DNA of 64,000 nt from Pseudomonas maioricensis (GCF_022790535.1 NZ_LOHG01000001.1:220913-284912), one strand, 5' to 3'; shown: positions 28,339 to 37,525, numbered from the stretch's first letter. Notes: generated by a model from the letters alone, not told the origin. Made by a program: numbers and translations.

Positions 28339-29321
28339 GATTCACGTAGGCGACTTGTTCGGATGGTAATGACGGTTTCATCTGCCCCATTGTCAATAGT
28401 TAAACTACCTTTTGCGCGTGCGGGCATATTGATCGTTATACCTTCGCTTGTTACGTATTTTTTTGCTTCATTGGTTGGTAGTTCATCGTTGTCATAAGCA
28501 AAGACCTCGCCTGTCAGGTTGAGAGCTTCTAAATCTTTGTTGAAGGTTTCTCGAATTTCATCTCCCCCATTAATGCCAAAGAAGTCGGTGAAAAATTCCT
28601 CGACTTCAAATTCCTTGCGCTTCTTCGCTATTTCAATAACTTTTTCAGAAACTTTGGAAGTAATGGTAGGCGGCAGATCGCCTAGATGCGTTCTGACAGT
28701 CTTTTTTATAGCCTTGACAAAGTCTGCTGTCATTTCCTTGGAGTTTCGCAGGCGCTCCACACCTAGAAACTCTTTAAAGAAATCACTGATCCCAGATCGG
28801 CTCATCTTGTCGATGATTACTACTTCTGAATCATGTGAATCCAAATCTATCAGGGCAGATTTTTGAAGCGCTTTTGGTGATTCAGTAAAGTTGTTGGTCA
28901 CAGCCTGAAGTATAGCTTTAGCACCCTGTGTTTCAAATGTTACTACTTTTTCAGAGTCGTATTTAATGAGTGAGTAAAATTTCTTGTTCCCTGTAATCAA
29001 ACCAATGACAATCAATACCCCTGATTTCATCCGTCTATCACCAAGTCGGTGAAATTGGCGGGCTAGACTCTTAGACACGTCCACAAAATCAGACTCGCCT
29101 TTTTCCCACCCTTTCAGTTTTGCTTTTACTTGGGATATTTCAGCGAAAGAAAACTTATTACCTTTAAGAGTTTCTTTGATTCGTTCAATAAAGAACGGCT
29201 CGAATGTCCCAAGGGGAGTGTCGTCAAAAAGTATGGGGTCGTCGGCCCGGTGATGTACCACGTGAAATATAAAATTCACGATTTTCAGGGCGTCTATTTC
29301 TTTATCGGTAAGAGTGGCCAA
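28335..29321 (-). CDS. NdpA/YejK-like nucleoid-associated protein
   Basis: This is a 328-residue protein resembling the 37-kDa nucleoid-associated family (NdpA/YejK). Features include FVDVSKSLARQFHRL, then SGVLIVIGLITGNKKFYSLIKYD near residue 100, and a Lys-rich C-terminal half that could bind DNA. It diverges from chromosomal YejK in having an N-terminal NFIFHVVHHR segment and a beta-rich tail. It starts at TTG (29321) with GAGGG about 7 nt upstream; no ATG fits. It is coupled to the membrane protein gene downstream and lies in an AT-rich segment of foreign look. Its role is unknown. Confidence 0.72.
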   Translation of the reverse strand: MATLTDKEIDALKIVNFIFHVVHHRADDPILFDDTPLGTFEPFFIERIKETLKGNKFSFAEISQVKAKLKGWEKGESDFVDVSKSLARQFHRLGDRRMKSGVLIVIGLITGNKKFYSLIKYDSEKVVTFETQGAKAILQAVTNNFTESPKALQKSALIDLDSHDSEVVIIDKMSRSGISDFFKEFLGVERLRNSKEMTADFVKAIKKTVRTHLGDLPPTITSKVSEKVIEIAKKRKEFEVEEFFTDFFGINGGDEIRETFNKDLEALNLTGEVFAYDNDELPTNEAKKYVTSEGITINMPARAKGSLTIDNGADETVITIRTSRLRES

Positions 29322-29635
29322 GGTAATCCCTCATCCTTGCTAGTGGCGACGTGATATCAATCATCGATATAAGCACCTTTCTAGCATTATGCCTAGCGCC
29401 TTCCATAGCCTTTGCGATGAAACACTACTGTATGAATATACATACACCGAGGGCATTTGCCAGCACCTAGCTTCAATAAGGATTACCTATCCGATGGAAG
29501 GCCAGTTGGAGTGCGTCAGGCGTCTTGGCTTGGGCTGTAACCCTGACCTAGGTATTTTGGGAGTCGAAGTTGGCTGCAGGCGCGGCGATTAGCTTAGTCA
29601 GCAGCTTGGCAGGGATAGAGGGGGGCTTCCCAGCT
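29322..29635. other. Gene-free gap at the island end
   Basis: These 314 bases separate the NdpA-like gene from the truncated antiporter. The only structure seen is an imperfect palindrome ATATCaatcatcGATAT (29354-29370), about 35 bp upstream of the NdpA-like start, which could be an operator. A 67-codon frame at 29389 has no ribosome-binding site or protein-like character. Confidence 0.4.
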
Positions 29636-30565
29636 TTAAGTGGCGTTGTACACTCCCTCTCGATGTGACAAGAATGGTTGCTTTTCTGGCCCCTTTGGGA
29701 AAACCCAGAAACCGTCCATGTAGCGACGGGTCATGTCGTTCATCGCCAGATTGCGGCCCAGGTTACCGATGATCAGACCCGCGACAACCATCGCAATCGG
29801 GCCTGATACGTGCAGCTCGGTGGACATTGCCGAACCGCCGATGACCAGCGCGAGGGTCAACATCACTTCGATCTGGTACTGCTCGATGCTCTTGATCATG
29901 AGGTACACGGCATAGCCGATCAGCCCGCCGAACAGAACGCCGCCGACGGCTTCATGCACGAACAGCATGGCGGTCTCGCCGACGGTCGGGGTTTCACCCA
30001 ATTGCGCGATACCCAGCAACACGGTGAACACCACAACGGCCGTGCCGTCGTTGAACAACGACTCACCCACGATGGTGGTTTTCAGCGGCTTGGACGCATT
30101 GGCGGTACGCAATACACCCAGCACCGCGATAGGGTCCGTCGGGGAAATAAGTGCACCAAACAACAGGCAGTACAGGAAGCTGACGTGCCAGCCGAACAAG
30201 CCAAAGATCCAGTAGGCCAGCGCGCCGATCACGGTGGTGGCGATCAGAACACCGAAGGTCGCCAGCAAGCCGATGGGCCAGCGGTAGCTTCTCAGGTCAG
30301 ACAGGTTGACGTGCAGCGCGCCTGCAAACAGCAGGAACGACAGCATCCAGTTCATCAGCAAATCGCCGAAATCGATCTGGCCGATCAATTGCTGGACGCG
30401 CTCTTCGAGACCGGGAAAGCCGAGGAAACTCAGGCCTTGCAGGATCAGCGAAAACATCAATGCGGTGACCATGACGCCGATGGTGGGCGGCAGGCCGATG
30501 AAACGAAAGTTCACATAAGTGAGCAGCGAGGTGAGGCAGATAAAAGCAGCAACGAGTTCAAGCAT
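29636..30565 (-). pseudogene. CPA1-type Na+/H+ antiporter, C-terminally truncated
   Basis: This is a 309-residue frame matching the N-terminal about 288 residues of an NhaP/YjcE-like antiporter. The ion-site segments are FGALISPTDPIAVLGVL and VGESLFNDGTAVVVF. Homology stops after RRYMDGFW; the family normally continues with a DEILNAxLFxLIG helix and three to four more helices (about 420 residues in all). Instead 22 unrelated residues lead to a stop, and the break at about 29,705 coincides with the accessory block. It is probably inactive. A repeat doublet lies upstream. Confidence 0.85.
29678..29694. repeat. Right copy of the near-perfect direct repeat
   Basis: TTGCTTTTCTGGCCCCT lies 11 bp from the antiporter truncation point (about 29,705) and matches 22-37 apart from one extra T. 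TTGGGA follows both copies a few bases later. Confidence 0.3.
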
Positions 30566-30800
30566 CGGTCTTCCTGTTATTGCGATTCAAAGCGTGCCCG
30601 ACGGCGATTCACGTTTAAGCGGGCAAGGGTTTGATGGGCCGCCGGGGCAAGCGGACACATATTTTTCCATATCCATGGGAAGTGGCATTGACCACAGCAG
30701 GCCGACAGCGTTGCAAAGGTGTGCCGGATAGTGGCGCATCGGCTATCATCGCTGCTCGTTAATGGGAATCATCCGCAAATGCGGCGCTGTATTTTGCTTT

Positions 30801-30874
30801 TGTAGGAGCTGCCGAAGGCTGCGATAGCGGTATGTCAGATTTATCCCTATCGCAGCCTTCGGCAGCTCCTACAA
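30801..30874. repeat. Inverted-repeat doublet, family A
   Basis: Arms TGTAGGAGCTGCCGAAGGCT and its complement face each other around a 30-bp centre, between the antiporter and the response regulator. Same family as 35308, 40516, 51426, 53778 and 55558. Confidence 0.85.
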
Positions 30875-30906
30875 GAGCCCGGTGCCCCAGCAGTATCAGG
30901 AACGAA

Positions 30907-31662
30907 ATGAGCTCTGATCCAAACGCCAATCCTTCGCCGCCGCGCATCCTTGTGGTGGACGATCACCGCAAGATCCGCGATCCGCTGGCGGTGTATCTAC
31001 GTCGCCATGCGTTTGATGTGCGTACGGCTGAAGACGCGGCCGGGATGTGGCAGTTGCTCAAGCAACAGGCTTTCGACGTGGTGGTGCTGGATGTGATGCT
31101 GCCGGACGGCGATGGCTTTGAGCTGTGTGGCATGTTGCATCGTCGGGAAAATATTCCGGTCATTCTGTTGACCGCTCGCGATGCATCGGCTGACCGCGTG
31201 AAAGGCCTGGATCTGGGCGCGGATGATTACCTGACCAAACCTTTCGAACCCCGCGAGTTAGTCGCGCGGATCAACAGCGTGTTACGTCGCCGTGGTGCCC
31301 AAGGGGCTAGCCATCAGGTATCAAGTACTTCGTCGGCACAGCGTTACGAATTCGCCGGTTTGAGCTTCATCACGGCGACGGAATTGTTGTTGCGCGCTGA
31401 TGGGTCACAGATCCAGCTAAGCACCGCAGAAAGCAGACTGCTGACCGTATTCCTGAAGCATCCCAATCAGACCCTGGATCGCCAGCGTCTACTGGATTTG
31501 ACGGCGCGTCCCGGCAGCGATGTTTATGACCGCGCCATTGACCGCCAGATCAGCCGCTTGCGTCGCAAGCTGGTGGATGATCCGTTACAACCGCAATTAC
31601 TTCGCACCGTCTGGGGCGGCGGTTACATGCTGGCGGCCGATGTCTGCGTGCACTCCCTGTGA
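30907..31662 (+). CDS. OmpR-family response regulator
   Basis: This is a 251-residue two-component regulator. The receiver domain has VVDDHRKIRD at its start, phospho-Asp in VLDVMLPDG and Lys in LTKPF. The C-terminal winged helix ends RTVWGGGYML. The ATG at 30907 is chosen because earlier codons run through the repeat doublet. The last codons overlap the kinase start (GTGA). The gene after the kinase, on the opposite strand, is a TonB receptor, but no direct link to it is visible. Signal unknown. Confidence 0.9.
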   Translation: MSSDPNANPSPPRILVVDDHRKIRDPLAVYLRRHAFDVRTAEDAAGMWQLLKQQAFDVVVLDVMLPDGDGFELCGMLHRRENIPVILLTARDASADRVKGLDLGADDYLTKPFEPRELVARINSVLRRRGAQGASHQVSSTSSAQRYEFAGLSFITATELLLRADGSQIQLSTAESRLLTVFLKHPNQTLDRQRLLDLTARPGSDVYDRAIDRQISRLRRKLVDDPLQPQLLRTVWGGGYMLAADVCVHSL

Positions 31663-33029
31663 CGTGGTTGAGCCGATGCTGGCCCCGACGCATGACTCAT
31701 CAACTGGGTCTGTTGTTACTGCTTGCTCTGCTGGCGTCCAATGCGATTGCCATGTTGTTTCTGCAGCGTACTGGGGCACTGATTCACCCGCTGTCCCGCA
31801 CTCTGACGCTGGAACGATTGACGACGGCTTATCACGTGGCCCACGAGCTGTCGGCCGCTGATGCTTCGCGAGTTCTGGCAACCATGGAAACGCAAGATGC
31901 GCGTTTCTGGATCGCGCAACAGCCTGATGTCACCCCCTTTGATATGCACAAAGAAGAGCGGCGCCTGGCGCAAGAGTTACGTGCACGGCTGGAATTGACG
32001 CCGCAGGATGCGGTGAACATTCAGTTGGAACGCGTCACCGGCGGACCTGCCCGGGAAGCGGTGTTTTTTCGAGCTGGCTGGGCGCCTTTGCGATTGCGTA
32101 CCAGCATCGTTTTGCCCGATGGGCAGACGCTCAATGCCTTGCAGCATCCAGCGGGTGCTTATGAGTGGAGTCGTTTGCTGGCTTACACCTTGCCGGTCAC
32201 GACGATTCCTGTGCTGCTGATCGTGATCTTTTTCATGCGCAGAGTGGTTCAGCCGGTCAAGACGCTGGCTGAAGCGACCGAGCGAGTCAGCCGAGGTGAG
32301 TGGATCGCGCCGTTGCCACTGTGCGGTCCGCAAGAGGCTCGGGATCTGACCATCGCATTTAATGTGATGCAGGAACGGATCGCCCGTCATGTGGAAGGTC
32401 GCACCCGAATGCTGGCAGCCGTGAGCCATGACCTGAACACGCCGATCACTGAACTGCGTCTGCAAGTTGAATTGATCGAAGACGGTCCGCTGCGCGATGA
32501 CATGCTGGAAAGCCTTGATGAGCTACGCGCGATGGTGCGCGAGACGCTGGATTTCGTGCGCGGCGATGCCGTTCAGGAGCCAACGGTCAGGGTCTCGTTG
32601 AACGAAATGCTCGACGATCTGGCGCGACGTTACCGGACCATGGAGCAGCCGGTGACGTGGCAGGACGGCGAGCCGATTAGTTGCCATTGCCGCCCGTTGG
32701 CGCTGAAGCGTGCGCTGACCAATTTGATTGATAACGCCCTGAGGCATGCGGGTGACGCGCAGATCAGTCTGGGGCGTGAAGATGACGGGATGATCCGGCT
32801 GGAAATACTTGATCATGGTTCGGGTATTGAACCTGCGTGGTTGACGCAGGTGTTCGAGCCGTTTGTGCAGTTGGGCCGTGGAGGCGCGGATATCAGTCAG
32901 GGTGGCGGGCTAGGTCTGGGATTGGCGATCGCCCGCGCCTGTATTCAGGCTCACGGCGGAGAGCTCATCCTGGAAAACCGCCCGCCTGCGGGTTTGTGTG
33001 CGGTGGTGCGATTGCCTGCTGCGGGGTGA
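31659..33029 (+). CDS. Sensor histidine kinase
   Basis: This is a 456-residue inner-membrane kinase of the EnvZ class. TM1 lies at about residues 17-37, a periplasmic sensor at about 38-175, TM2 at about 177-195, then HAMP. The HisKA box is AAVSHDLNTPITEL (His in SHDLNTP) and the HATPase carries NLIDNALRHA and GGGLGLGLAI. The GTG start overlaps the regulator stop, implying coupled translation. The stimulus cannot be read from the sequence. Confidence 0.9.
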   Translation: MTWLSRCWPRRMTHQLGLLLLLALLASNAIAMLFLQRTGALIHPLSRTLTLERLTTAYHVAHELSAADASRVLATMETQDARFWIAQQPDVTPFDMHKEERRLAQELRARLELTPQDAVNIQLERVTGGPAREAVFFRAGWAPLRLRTSIVLPDGQTLNALQHPAGAYEWSRLLAYTLPVTTIPVLLIVIFFMRRVVQPVKTLAEATERVSRGEWIAPLPLCGPQEARDLTIAFNVMQERIARHVEGRTRMLAAVSHDLNTPITELRLQVELIEDGPLRDDMLESLDELRAMVRETLDFVRGDAVQEPTVRVSLNEMLDDLARRYRTMEQPVTWQDGEPISCHCRPLALKRALTNLIDNALRHAGDAQISLGREDDGMIRLEILDHGSGIEPAWLTQVFEPFVQLGRGGADISQGGGLGLGLAIARACIQAHGGELILENRPPAGLCAVVRLPAAG

Positions 33030-33071
33030 GCGCTCTGGACAGTATCAACGCTCTTGCCTTGGAATGAGGTC

Positions 33072-33163
33072 TTGTGGGAGCTGGGCTTGCCCGCGATAAG
33101 GCTGGAATCGGTTCGCCTTAGATCGCGTCCAGCCTTATCGCGGGCAAGCCCAGCTCCCACAAG
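33072..33163. repeat. Inverted-repeat doublet, family B
   Basis: Arms CTTGTGGGAGCTGGGCTTGC and complement, nearly perfect over more than 35 bp, lie between convergent genes (kinase and TonB receptor). It could also act as a bidirectional terminator. Confidence 0.85.
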
Positions 33164-33197
33164 AAGTCTCATTCACTTCATGCAGTGAGGTGCGTTC

Positions 33198-35168
33198 TTA
33201 AAACCTCACAGTCGTCGACGCCCACAGTGTGCGGCCGTAATTGACGGTGCCGTAGGTTTCGTCGTCCAGGCGTCTGTCGGTCAGGTTGTACAGTGCGGCG
33301 TTGAACGAGACGTTCTTGGTCAGCTCGTACGAGCCGCCGAAGTCTGTTGTGGTATAGCCCGGCGCCGACTCGTCAGTGATGGTGTTGCCGTACTCTTCGC
33401 CGTAGTAATTGATCGCTGCCCAGAGCTGGGTCTTGTCGGACAGCTTCCAGTCAGTACGGATGTTGGCTTTCTGCTTGGGAGTCAGCGCCAGAGGAGCACC
33501 GGCGTTGGGCCCGGTTTTTTGCTCTGAGTCGGTATAGGTGTAGTTGGCTTTCAAGGCCAGGTCGGTGTTGATATCCCAGCGACCGTTCAGCTCCACGCCT
33601 TTGATCACAGCCTGGTCGACGTTGACGCGATCCATGATGATGAAACCGTTCCACCTTTCGGTGGTAGTGACCGTAGACAGTTTGTCCTTGAAGTCGTTGT
33701 AGAACACGGTTGCGCCAGCCGAGAGGTCATTGCGGTTGGACCACATGGCTGACAGCTCGTAGTTGGTGCTCGATTCGGGCTTGAGGTCAGGGTTGCCGAA
33801 CATCACGAAGCGGTTACGACGCAGGTAGGCATAGTCCTCGATCACTGCACGCAGTTCCGGAGCCTTGAAGCCGCGAGCAACGCCGCCTTTGATGGTCCAG
33901 TCGTCGGTGGCATGCCACACGCCGTAAACACGAGGGCTGAAATGCACGCCGTATTCTTCGTGATGGTCCATGCGCAGACCGGTGGTTAACGAGAAGCTAT
34001 CAGTCATTGCCCACTCGTTCTCGGCGAAAAGTGCTTTTTGCACAACCGAGAACTCGTAGTCCACCTTGTCGCCCAAACCCTGGTTCCAGTCAGTGACCGT
34101 GGTTTCGTTCCATTGCAGGCCGGTGGTGGTGATGTTGTGTTCGGTCGGGATAACCAGCTTGGCGTCAAACACCGAGTTTTTCACCGTAGGCTTGCGGCCC
34201 AGTACGTCAGCCTGTGCTGCGTCAGCCTTACCTTCGCGACTGGATTCCTCCTGTGCGAACGAGATGTCGGAAGTGGCCCAGTCCCAGCGACCCTGGTGAG
34301 AGATCGACCAGTGATCACGGTTATTTTCCTGCTCGCGAGTTGCCCAGTTAGGACTCAGGCCGTCGCCGTTTTTCAGGCGGGTTGCGCCAGCTTCCAGCAG
34401 GATGTCGTGGTCGATGGTCGGGGTGAAAGCCAGGCGTGCGGTCAGGTCCTTATGGTCAGCCTTGCTGAAACCATTGGTTTCTTCGACGTTGTCATCAGCC
34501 TGGCGATCCAGATAGCGCCCCCAGACTTGCAGCCCCAGCGTGTCTTGAATCAGCGGGCCATTGAGGTAGAACTGGGTTTGTCGTGCATTGCCTTGATCGC
34601 TGTGCTGGCGCGCCGAATAGTCGTAGGTGACCGAGCCACCCCATTCGGTGGAAACCTTACGGGTGATGACGTTGATCACGCCGCCAATGGCGTCGGAGCC
34701 ATACAGCGAGGACATCGGGCCACGTACCACTTCAATACGCTCAATGGCTTCGGCGGGCGGGATGAAGCTCTGCTCATAGCCCGAGTTGCCGTTGACCCTT
34801 GATTCTCGAGCACTCTGACGTTTGCCATCGACCAGAATCAAGGTGTAATCAGCAGGCATGCCGCGAATCGAAATATCGGTTTCGTTCGCGCCGCCATTGA
34901 CCGTCACGCCTTCAACGTCGCGCAGCGCGTCCGTCAAATCGCGGAACGAACGCTTGCGCAGTTCGTCACCGGTGATGATTGTCACGGAAGCCGGTGCATC
35001 CTCTACGCTCTGCTCATAACCGGCAGCGGTGACGGTTACGTCTTCCAGAATGGTCACCGGAGCGGCTGTGGTTTCTTGAGCCTGAGCGCAGGCGCTTTGG
35101 GCGATGAGGCACGCCAGCGCGAGCTTCGTCATGGCGACAGTGGGCCGCAAACGAAAAACAGAATGCAT
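33198..35168 (-). CDS. TonB-dependent receptor, CirA/FepA-like
   Basis: This is a 656-residue outer-membrane receptor. A signal peptide (to about residue 31) is followed by a TonB box region (EDVTVTAAG) and the plug domain with PASVTIITGDELRKRSFRD. A 22-strand barrel follows, ending in TTVRF with the C-terminal Phe. It resembles catecholate-siderophore/colicin I receptors and would import a ferric siderophore with TonB-ExbBD energy. A Fur-box-like site lies about 35 bp upstream of the ATG, consistent with iron repression. The exact siderophore is not determinable. Confidence 0.88.
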   Translation of the reverse strand: MHSVFRLRPTVAMTKLALACLIAQSACAQAQETTAAPVTILEDVTVTAAGYEQSVEDAPASVTIITGDELRKRSFRDLTDALRDVEGVTVNGGANETDISIRGMPADYTLILVDGKRQSARESRVNGNSGYEQSFIPPAEAIERIEVVRGPMSSLYGSDAIGGVINVITRKVSTEWGGSVTYDYSARQHSDQGNARQTQFYLNGPLIQDTLGLQVWGRYLDRQADDNVEETNGFSKADHKDLTARLAFTPTIDHDILLEAGATRLKNGDGLSPNWATREQENNRDHWSISHQGRWDWATSDISFAQEESSREGKADAAQADVLGRKPTVKNSVFDAKLVIPTEHNITTTGLQWNETTVTDWNQGLGDKVDYEFSVVQKALFAENEWAMTDSFSLTTGLRMDHHEEYGVHFSPRVYGVWHATDDWTIKGGVARGFKAPELRAVIEDYAYLRRNRFVMFGNPDLKPESSTNYELSAMWSNRNDLSAGATVFYNDFKDKLSTVTTTERWNGFIIMDRVNVDQAVIKGVELNGRWDINTDLALKANYTYTDSEQKTGPNAGAPLALTPKQKANIRTDWKLSDKTQLWAAINYYGEEYGNTITDESAPGYTTTDFGGSYELTKNVSFNAALYNLTDRRLDDETYGTVNYGRTLWASTTVRF

Positions 35169-35201
35169 GGAACTTCCTTACGAATCGGGTTAAACGTTAA
35201 T

Positions 35202-35220
35202 CGTAAGGATTCTCATTGGC
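35202..35220 (-). promoter_or_regulatory. Fur-box-like site
   Basis: The minus strand reads GCCAATGAGAATCCTTACG, matching 13 of 19 positions of the Fur consensus. It sits just upstream of the TonB receptor. Confidence 0.6.
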
Positions 35221-35307
35221 GAAGGTTGGACAAGGTGTGACAGGGGCTGTTGAGTTTGGAGTGGCTTCTATTGAACAAGTGCAACCCGCTGAATTGAAAT
35301 GCGTCCC

Positions 35308-35379
35308 TGTAGGAGCTGCCGAAGGCTGCGAAGCATTTATCCTGACGCACCGCCATCGCAGCCTTCGGCAGCTCCTACA
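35308..35379. repeat. Inverted-repeat doublet, family A
   Basis: TGTAGGAGCTGCCGAAGGCT and its complement with a 30-bp centre, between the divergent receptor and EamA genes. Confidence 0.85.
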
Positions 35380-35420
35380 GGGGCCTGCGGGAACGGCAAT
35401 CTGAATCTGAAACAGGGAGA

Positions 35421-36266
35421 GTGTTTTTGCTGGCTACGGCGTTGGTGTTGATCGCGGCAGTACTGCACGCGACGTGGAATACCCTGATCAAATTCAGCGG
35501 TGAGCGTTTGTTGGTCATCGCCAGCATGGATTTTGTGGCGTTGCTGTTCGCGGTGCTCGCAGTGAGTTTTGTCGAGCCGCCGCCTGCTGCCATCTGGCCA
35601 TGGATGATCGCCTCGGCGTTGTTCGAGTTGCTATACCGGTATTTGCTGATTCAAGCCTACAGAGTCGGCGACCTCGGACTGGTCTATCCGTTGATGCGTG
35701 GGCTGTCGCCGTTGGTGGTGCTGGCCCTGACTTTAATATTTGTCGGCGAAGAACTCAGCACTCAGCAAATCCTCGGTATTCTGCTGATCCCTTGCGGCAT
35801 GATCTGCCTGCTCTGGCAGGGCGGTGGTGGAGATCGGCTGCCGTGGTCGCTGCTTCCGGTGGTCGCATTGATTGGCGTGTGTATCGGCTGCTACACCTGG
35901 ATCGACGGGCAAGCGCTGCAGATGGGTGTGCACCCTCTGGACTATCTGATCTGGCTGACGCTGATCAGCGCATGGCCTTTTCCGATGCTGGCTCTCACTT
36001 ACAAGCGTGCACCGTTCAGCCTCTTCTGGCGGGAGCAATGGCGCTTGGCTTTAAGCGTCGGCCTATGTGTCCTGCTCAGCTACGCTCTGGTGTTGTGGGC
36101 GATGCAGTTGGGGTCGGTGGCGGAGGCTGCAGCCTTGCGCGAGGTCAGTGTGATTCTGGTGGTGCTGTTTGGTATGCGGTATCTGAAAGAACCTTTTGGT
36201 CGGCCCCGGCTCTTAGCTTGTGGCCTGGTCTTGCTCGGCATGCTGGTAATGAAAATCAAACTATAA
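35421..36266 (+). CDS. EamA/DMT-superfamily permease
   Basis: This is a 281-residue inner-membrane protein with about ten helices in two EamA repeats (VLHATWNTLIKF near the N-terminus; DLGLVYPLMRGLSPLVV; AEAAALREVSVILVVLFG in the second half). The family exports or imports small metabolites; the substrate is unknown. Start is a GTG whose AGGGAG is only 2-3 nt away; a TTG two codons later (35427) has better spacing and is an alternative. It is followed 10 bp later by the MAPEG gene, probably one transcript. Confidence 0.85.
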   Translation: MFLLATALVLIAAVLHATWNTLIKFSGERLLVIASMDFVALLFAVLAVSFVEPPPAAIWPWMIASALFELLYRYLLIQAYRVGDLGLVYPLMRGLSPLVVLALTLIFVGEELSTQQILGILLIPCGMICLLWQGGGGDRLPWSLLPVVALIGVCIGCYTWIDGQALQMGVHPLDYLIWLTLISAWPFPMLALTYKRAPFSLFWREQWRLALSVGLCVLLSYALVLWAMQLGSVAEAAALREVSVILVVLFGMRYLKEPFGRPRLLACGLVLLGMLVMKIKL

Positions 36267-36276
36267 GGATTCTGTT

Positions 36277-36678
36277 ATGACGGTTGCATTCTGGTGCGTG
36301 TTGGTCGCGATTATTCTGCCGATCGTTTGTGCAGGCATCGCCAAGTATTCCAGTGGCAAGTTCAACGGTAAGCACAACCACAACCCGCGTAATTTTCTGA
36401 ATAACCTCGAAGGCCTTCCAGCCCGTGCCAATGCGGCGCAGCTCAACAGCTTCGAGATCCTGCCGGGCTTTGCCGCCGCCGTGATCATTGCCCACATCGC
36501 CGGTAACGCGCAGTTGGTGACCATCGACGTGGTTGCTGTGTTGTTCATTACCAGCCGCTTGCTCTACATCATTTTCTATCTGGCTGATCTTGCTATCTTG
36601 CGTTCGCTGGCCTGGATGGTCGGGCTGGGGCTGATCGTGGGGCTGTTCATTGCGTCCGCCACGCCTTTGCCAGCCTGA
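36277..36678 (+). CDS. MAPEG-family membrane protein
   Basis: This is a 133-residue protein with four predicted helices: N-terminal, about 60-80, 85-105 and 110-130. It has the MAPEG signature around HNPRNFLNNLEGLPARANAAQLNSFE. Bacterial MAPEG proteins are small trimeric membrane proteins related to glutathione transferases; most have no known reaction. An AAGGATTCTGTT stretch precedes the ATG. It is in the same direction and close to the EamA gene. Confidence 0.85.
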   Translation: MTVAFWCVLVAIILPIVCAGIAKYSSGKFNGKHNHNPRNFLNNLEGLPARANAAQLNSFEILPGFAAAVIIAHIAGNAQLVTIDVVAVLFITSRLLYIIFYLADLAILRSLAWMVGLGLIVGLFIASATPLPA

Positions 36679-36759
36679 CTGCAGTGATCCAGCGCTTTGT
36701 CTTTATCGGGCGGCCGAGGATACTGGCCGCCGTTTCTGCCGACCCTGCTGGATACAACG

Positions 36760-37203
36760 TTGAAAAAACTGTGCGCTGTGCTGTTGGCCTGCCTGAGCCT
36801 GAGCGCCTGTGGCGGGCTGGACCCCAATTCGCCGGTGGCGCAACGCAAGGCGATCTTCAAGGACATGCTCAAGACCAGCGAAGACCTGGGCGGCATGTTG
36901 CGCGGTCGTATCGCTTTCGATGGTCAGCGCTTCAGCGAAGGTGCGGTCAAGCTCGACAGCCTGTCTCATCAGCCCTGGAAACATTTCCCGCAAGTCAAAG
37001 AGGCGGATCACACCAGCGCCACGGATGCCGTCTGGCAAAAGCAGGCGCGCTTTCAGGAGCTAGCACGGTCATTGGAATCGGCGACGGCTGAATTGGTGAT
37101 CGTCAGCAATGAGCGCCCCTTTAAATCCAGCTCCCTGACACCCGCCATGAACAAGGTTCAGGCGGAGTGTGAGGCGTGTCATAAAGAGTTTCGTAATCAT
37201 TAA
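36760..37203 (+). CDS. Cytochrome c'/c556-like lipoprotein
   Basis: This is about 147 residues. The N-terminus LKKLCAVLLACLSLSACGG is a lipoprotein signal with lipobox LSAC. Four helices follow, and a single heme motif CEACH lies near the C-terminus, the arrangement of cytochrome c'/c556. It is probably a membrane-anchored periplasmic heme protein. There is no ATG in a sensible place; TTG at 36760 begins the signal peptide directly and is the working start, though the frame is open to 36697. Confidence 0.72.
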   Translation: MKKLCAVLLACLSLSACGGLDPNSPVAQRKAIFKDMLKTSEDLGGMLRGRIAFDGQRFSEGAVKLDSLSHQPWKHFPQVKEADHTSATDAVWQKQARFQELARSLESATAELVIVSNERPFKSSSLTPAMNKVQAECEACHKEFRNH

Positions 37204-37336
37204 GGTGATACGAGGCTTGCGCCTTCATGTGGGGATTGGTCTGGACCACCCGGTGTATCTGATGCACCGCGGCGCCTGAATCGTCGGAATGCCGCCCAGA
37301 CCAAGCACCGCTCCCGCAGGGTGTCCACGCACTCGG

Positions 37337-37435
37337 TGGGACCGAATTAATTCGGGAAGAGGTCAGTACAGCAGACACATTTGTATTGTCAGGAATACCG
37401 CCTTCCTGGCTAAAGCCGGTCCCACGTCAGTTCAT
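37337..37435. repeat. Inverted-repeat doublet, family C
   Basis: GTGGGACCGAATTAATTCGG at the left and CGGTCCCAC at the right, with degenerate arms. It lies in the 342-bp gap after the cytochrome gene, which holds no gene. Confidence 0.5.
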
Positions 37436-37437
37436 CC

Positions 37438-37525
37438 TGTGGGAGCCGGGCTTGCCCGCGATAAGGACACCGCGGATATCTGATCCATCGCATAAAGCCA
37501 TCGCGGGCAAGCCCTGCTCCCACAG
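37438..37525. repeat. Inverted-repeat doublet, family B
   Basis: TGTGGGAGCCGGGCTTGCCC and its near complement immediately follow the family C doublet, so two repeat types are stacked here. Confidence 0.8.

Noticed and set aside
29389..29592. 67-codon frame between the NdpA-like gene and the antiporter
   Set aside because: There is no ribosome-binding site, it has a random-looking composition, and it lies in the junction sequence.
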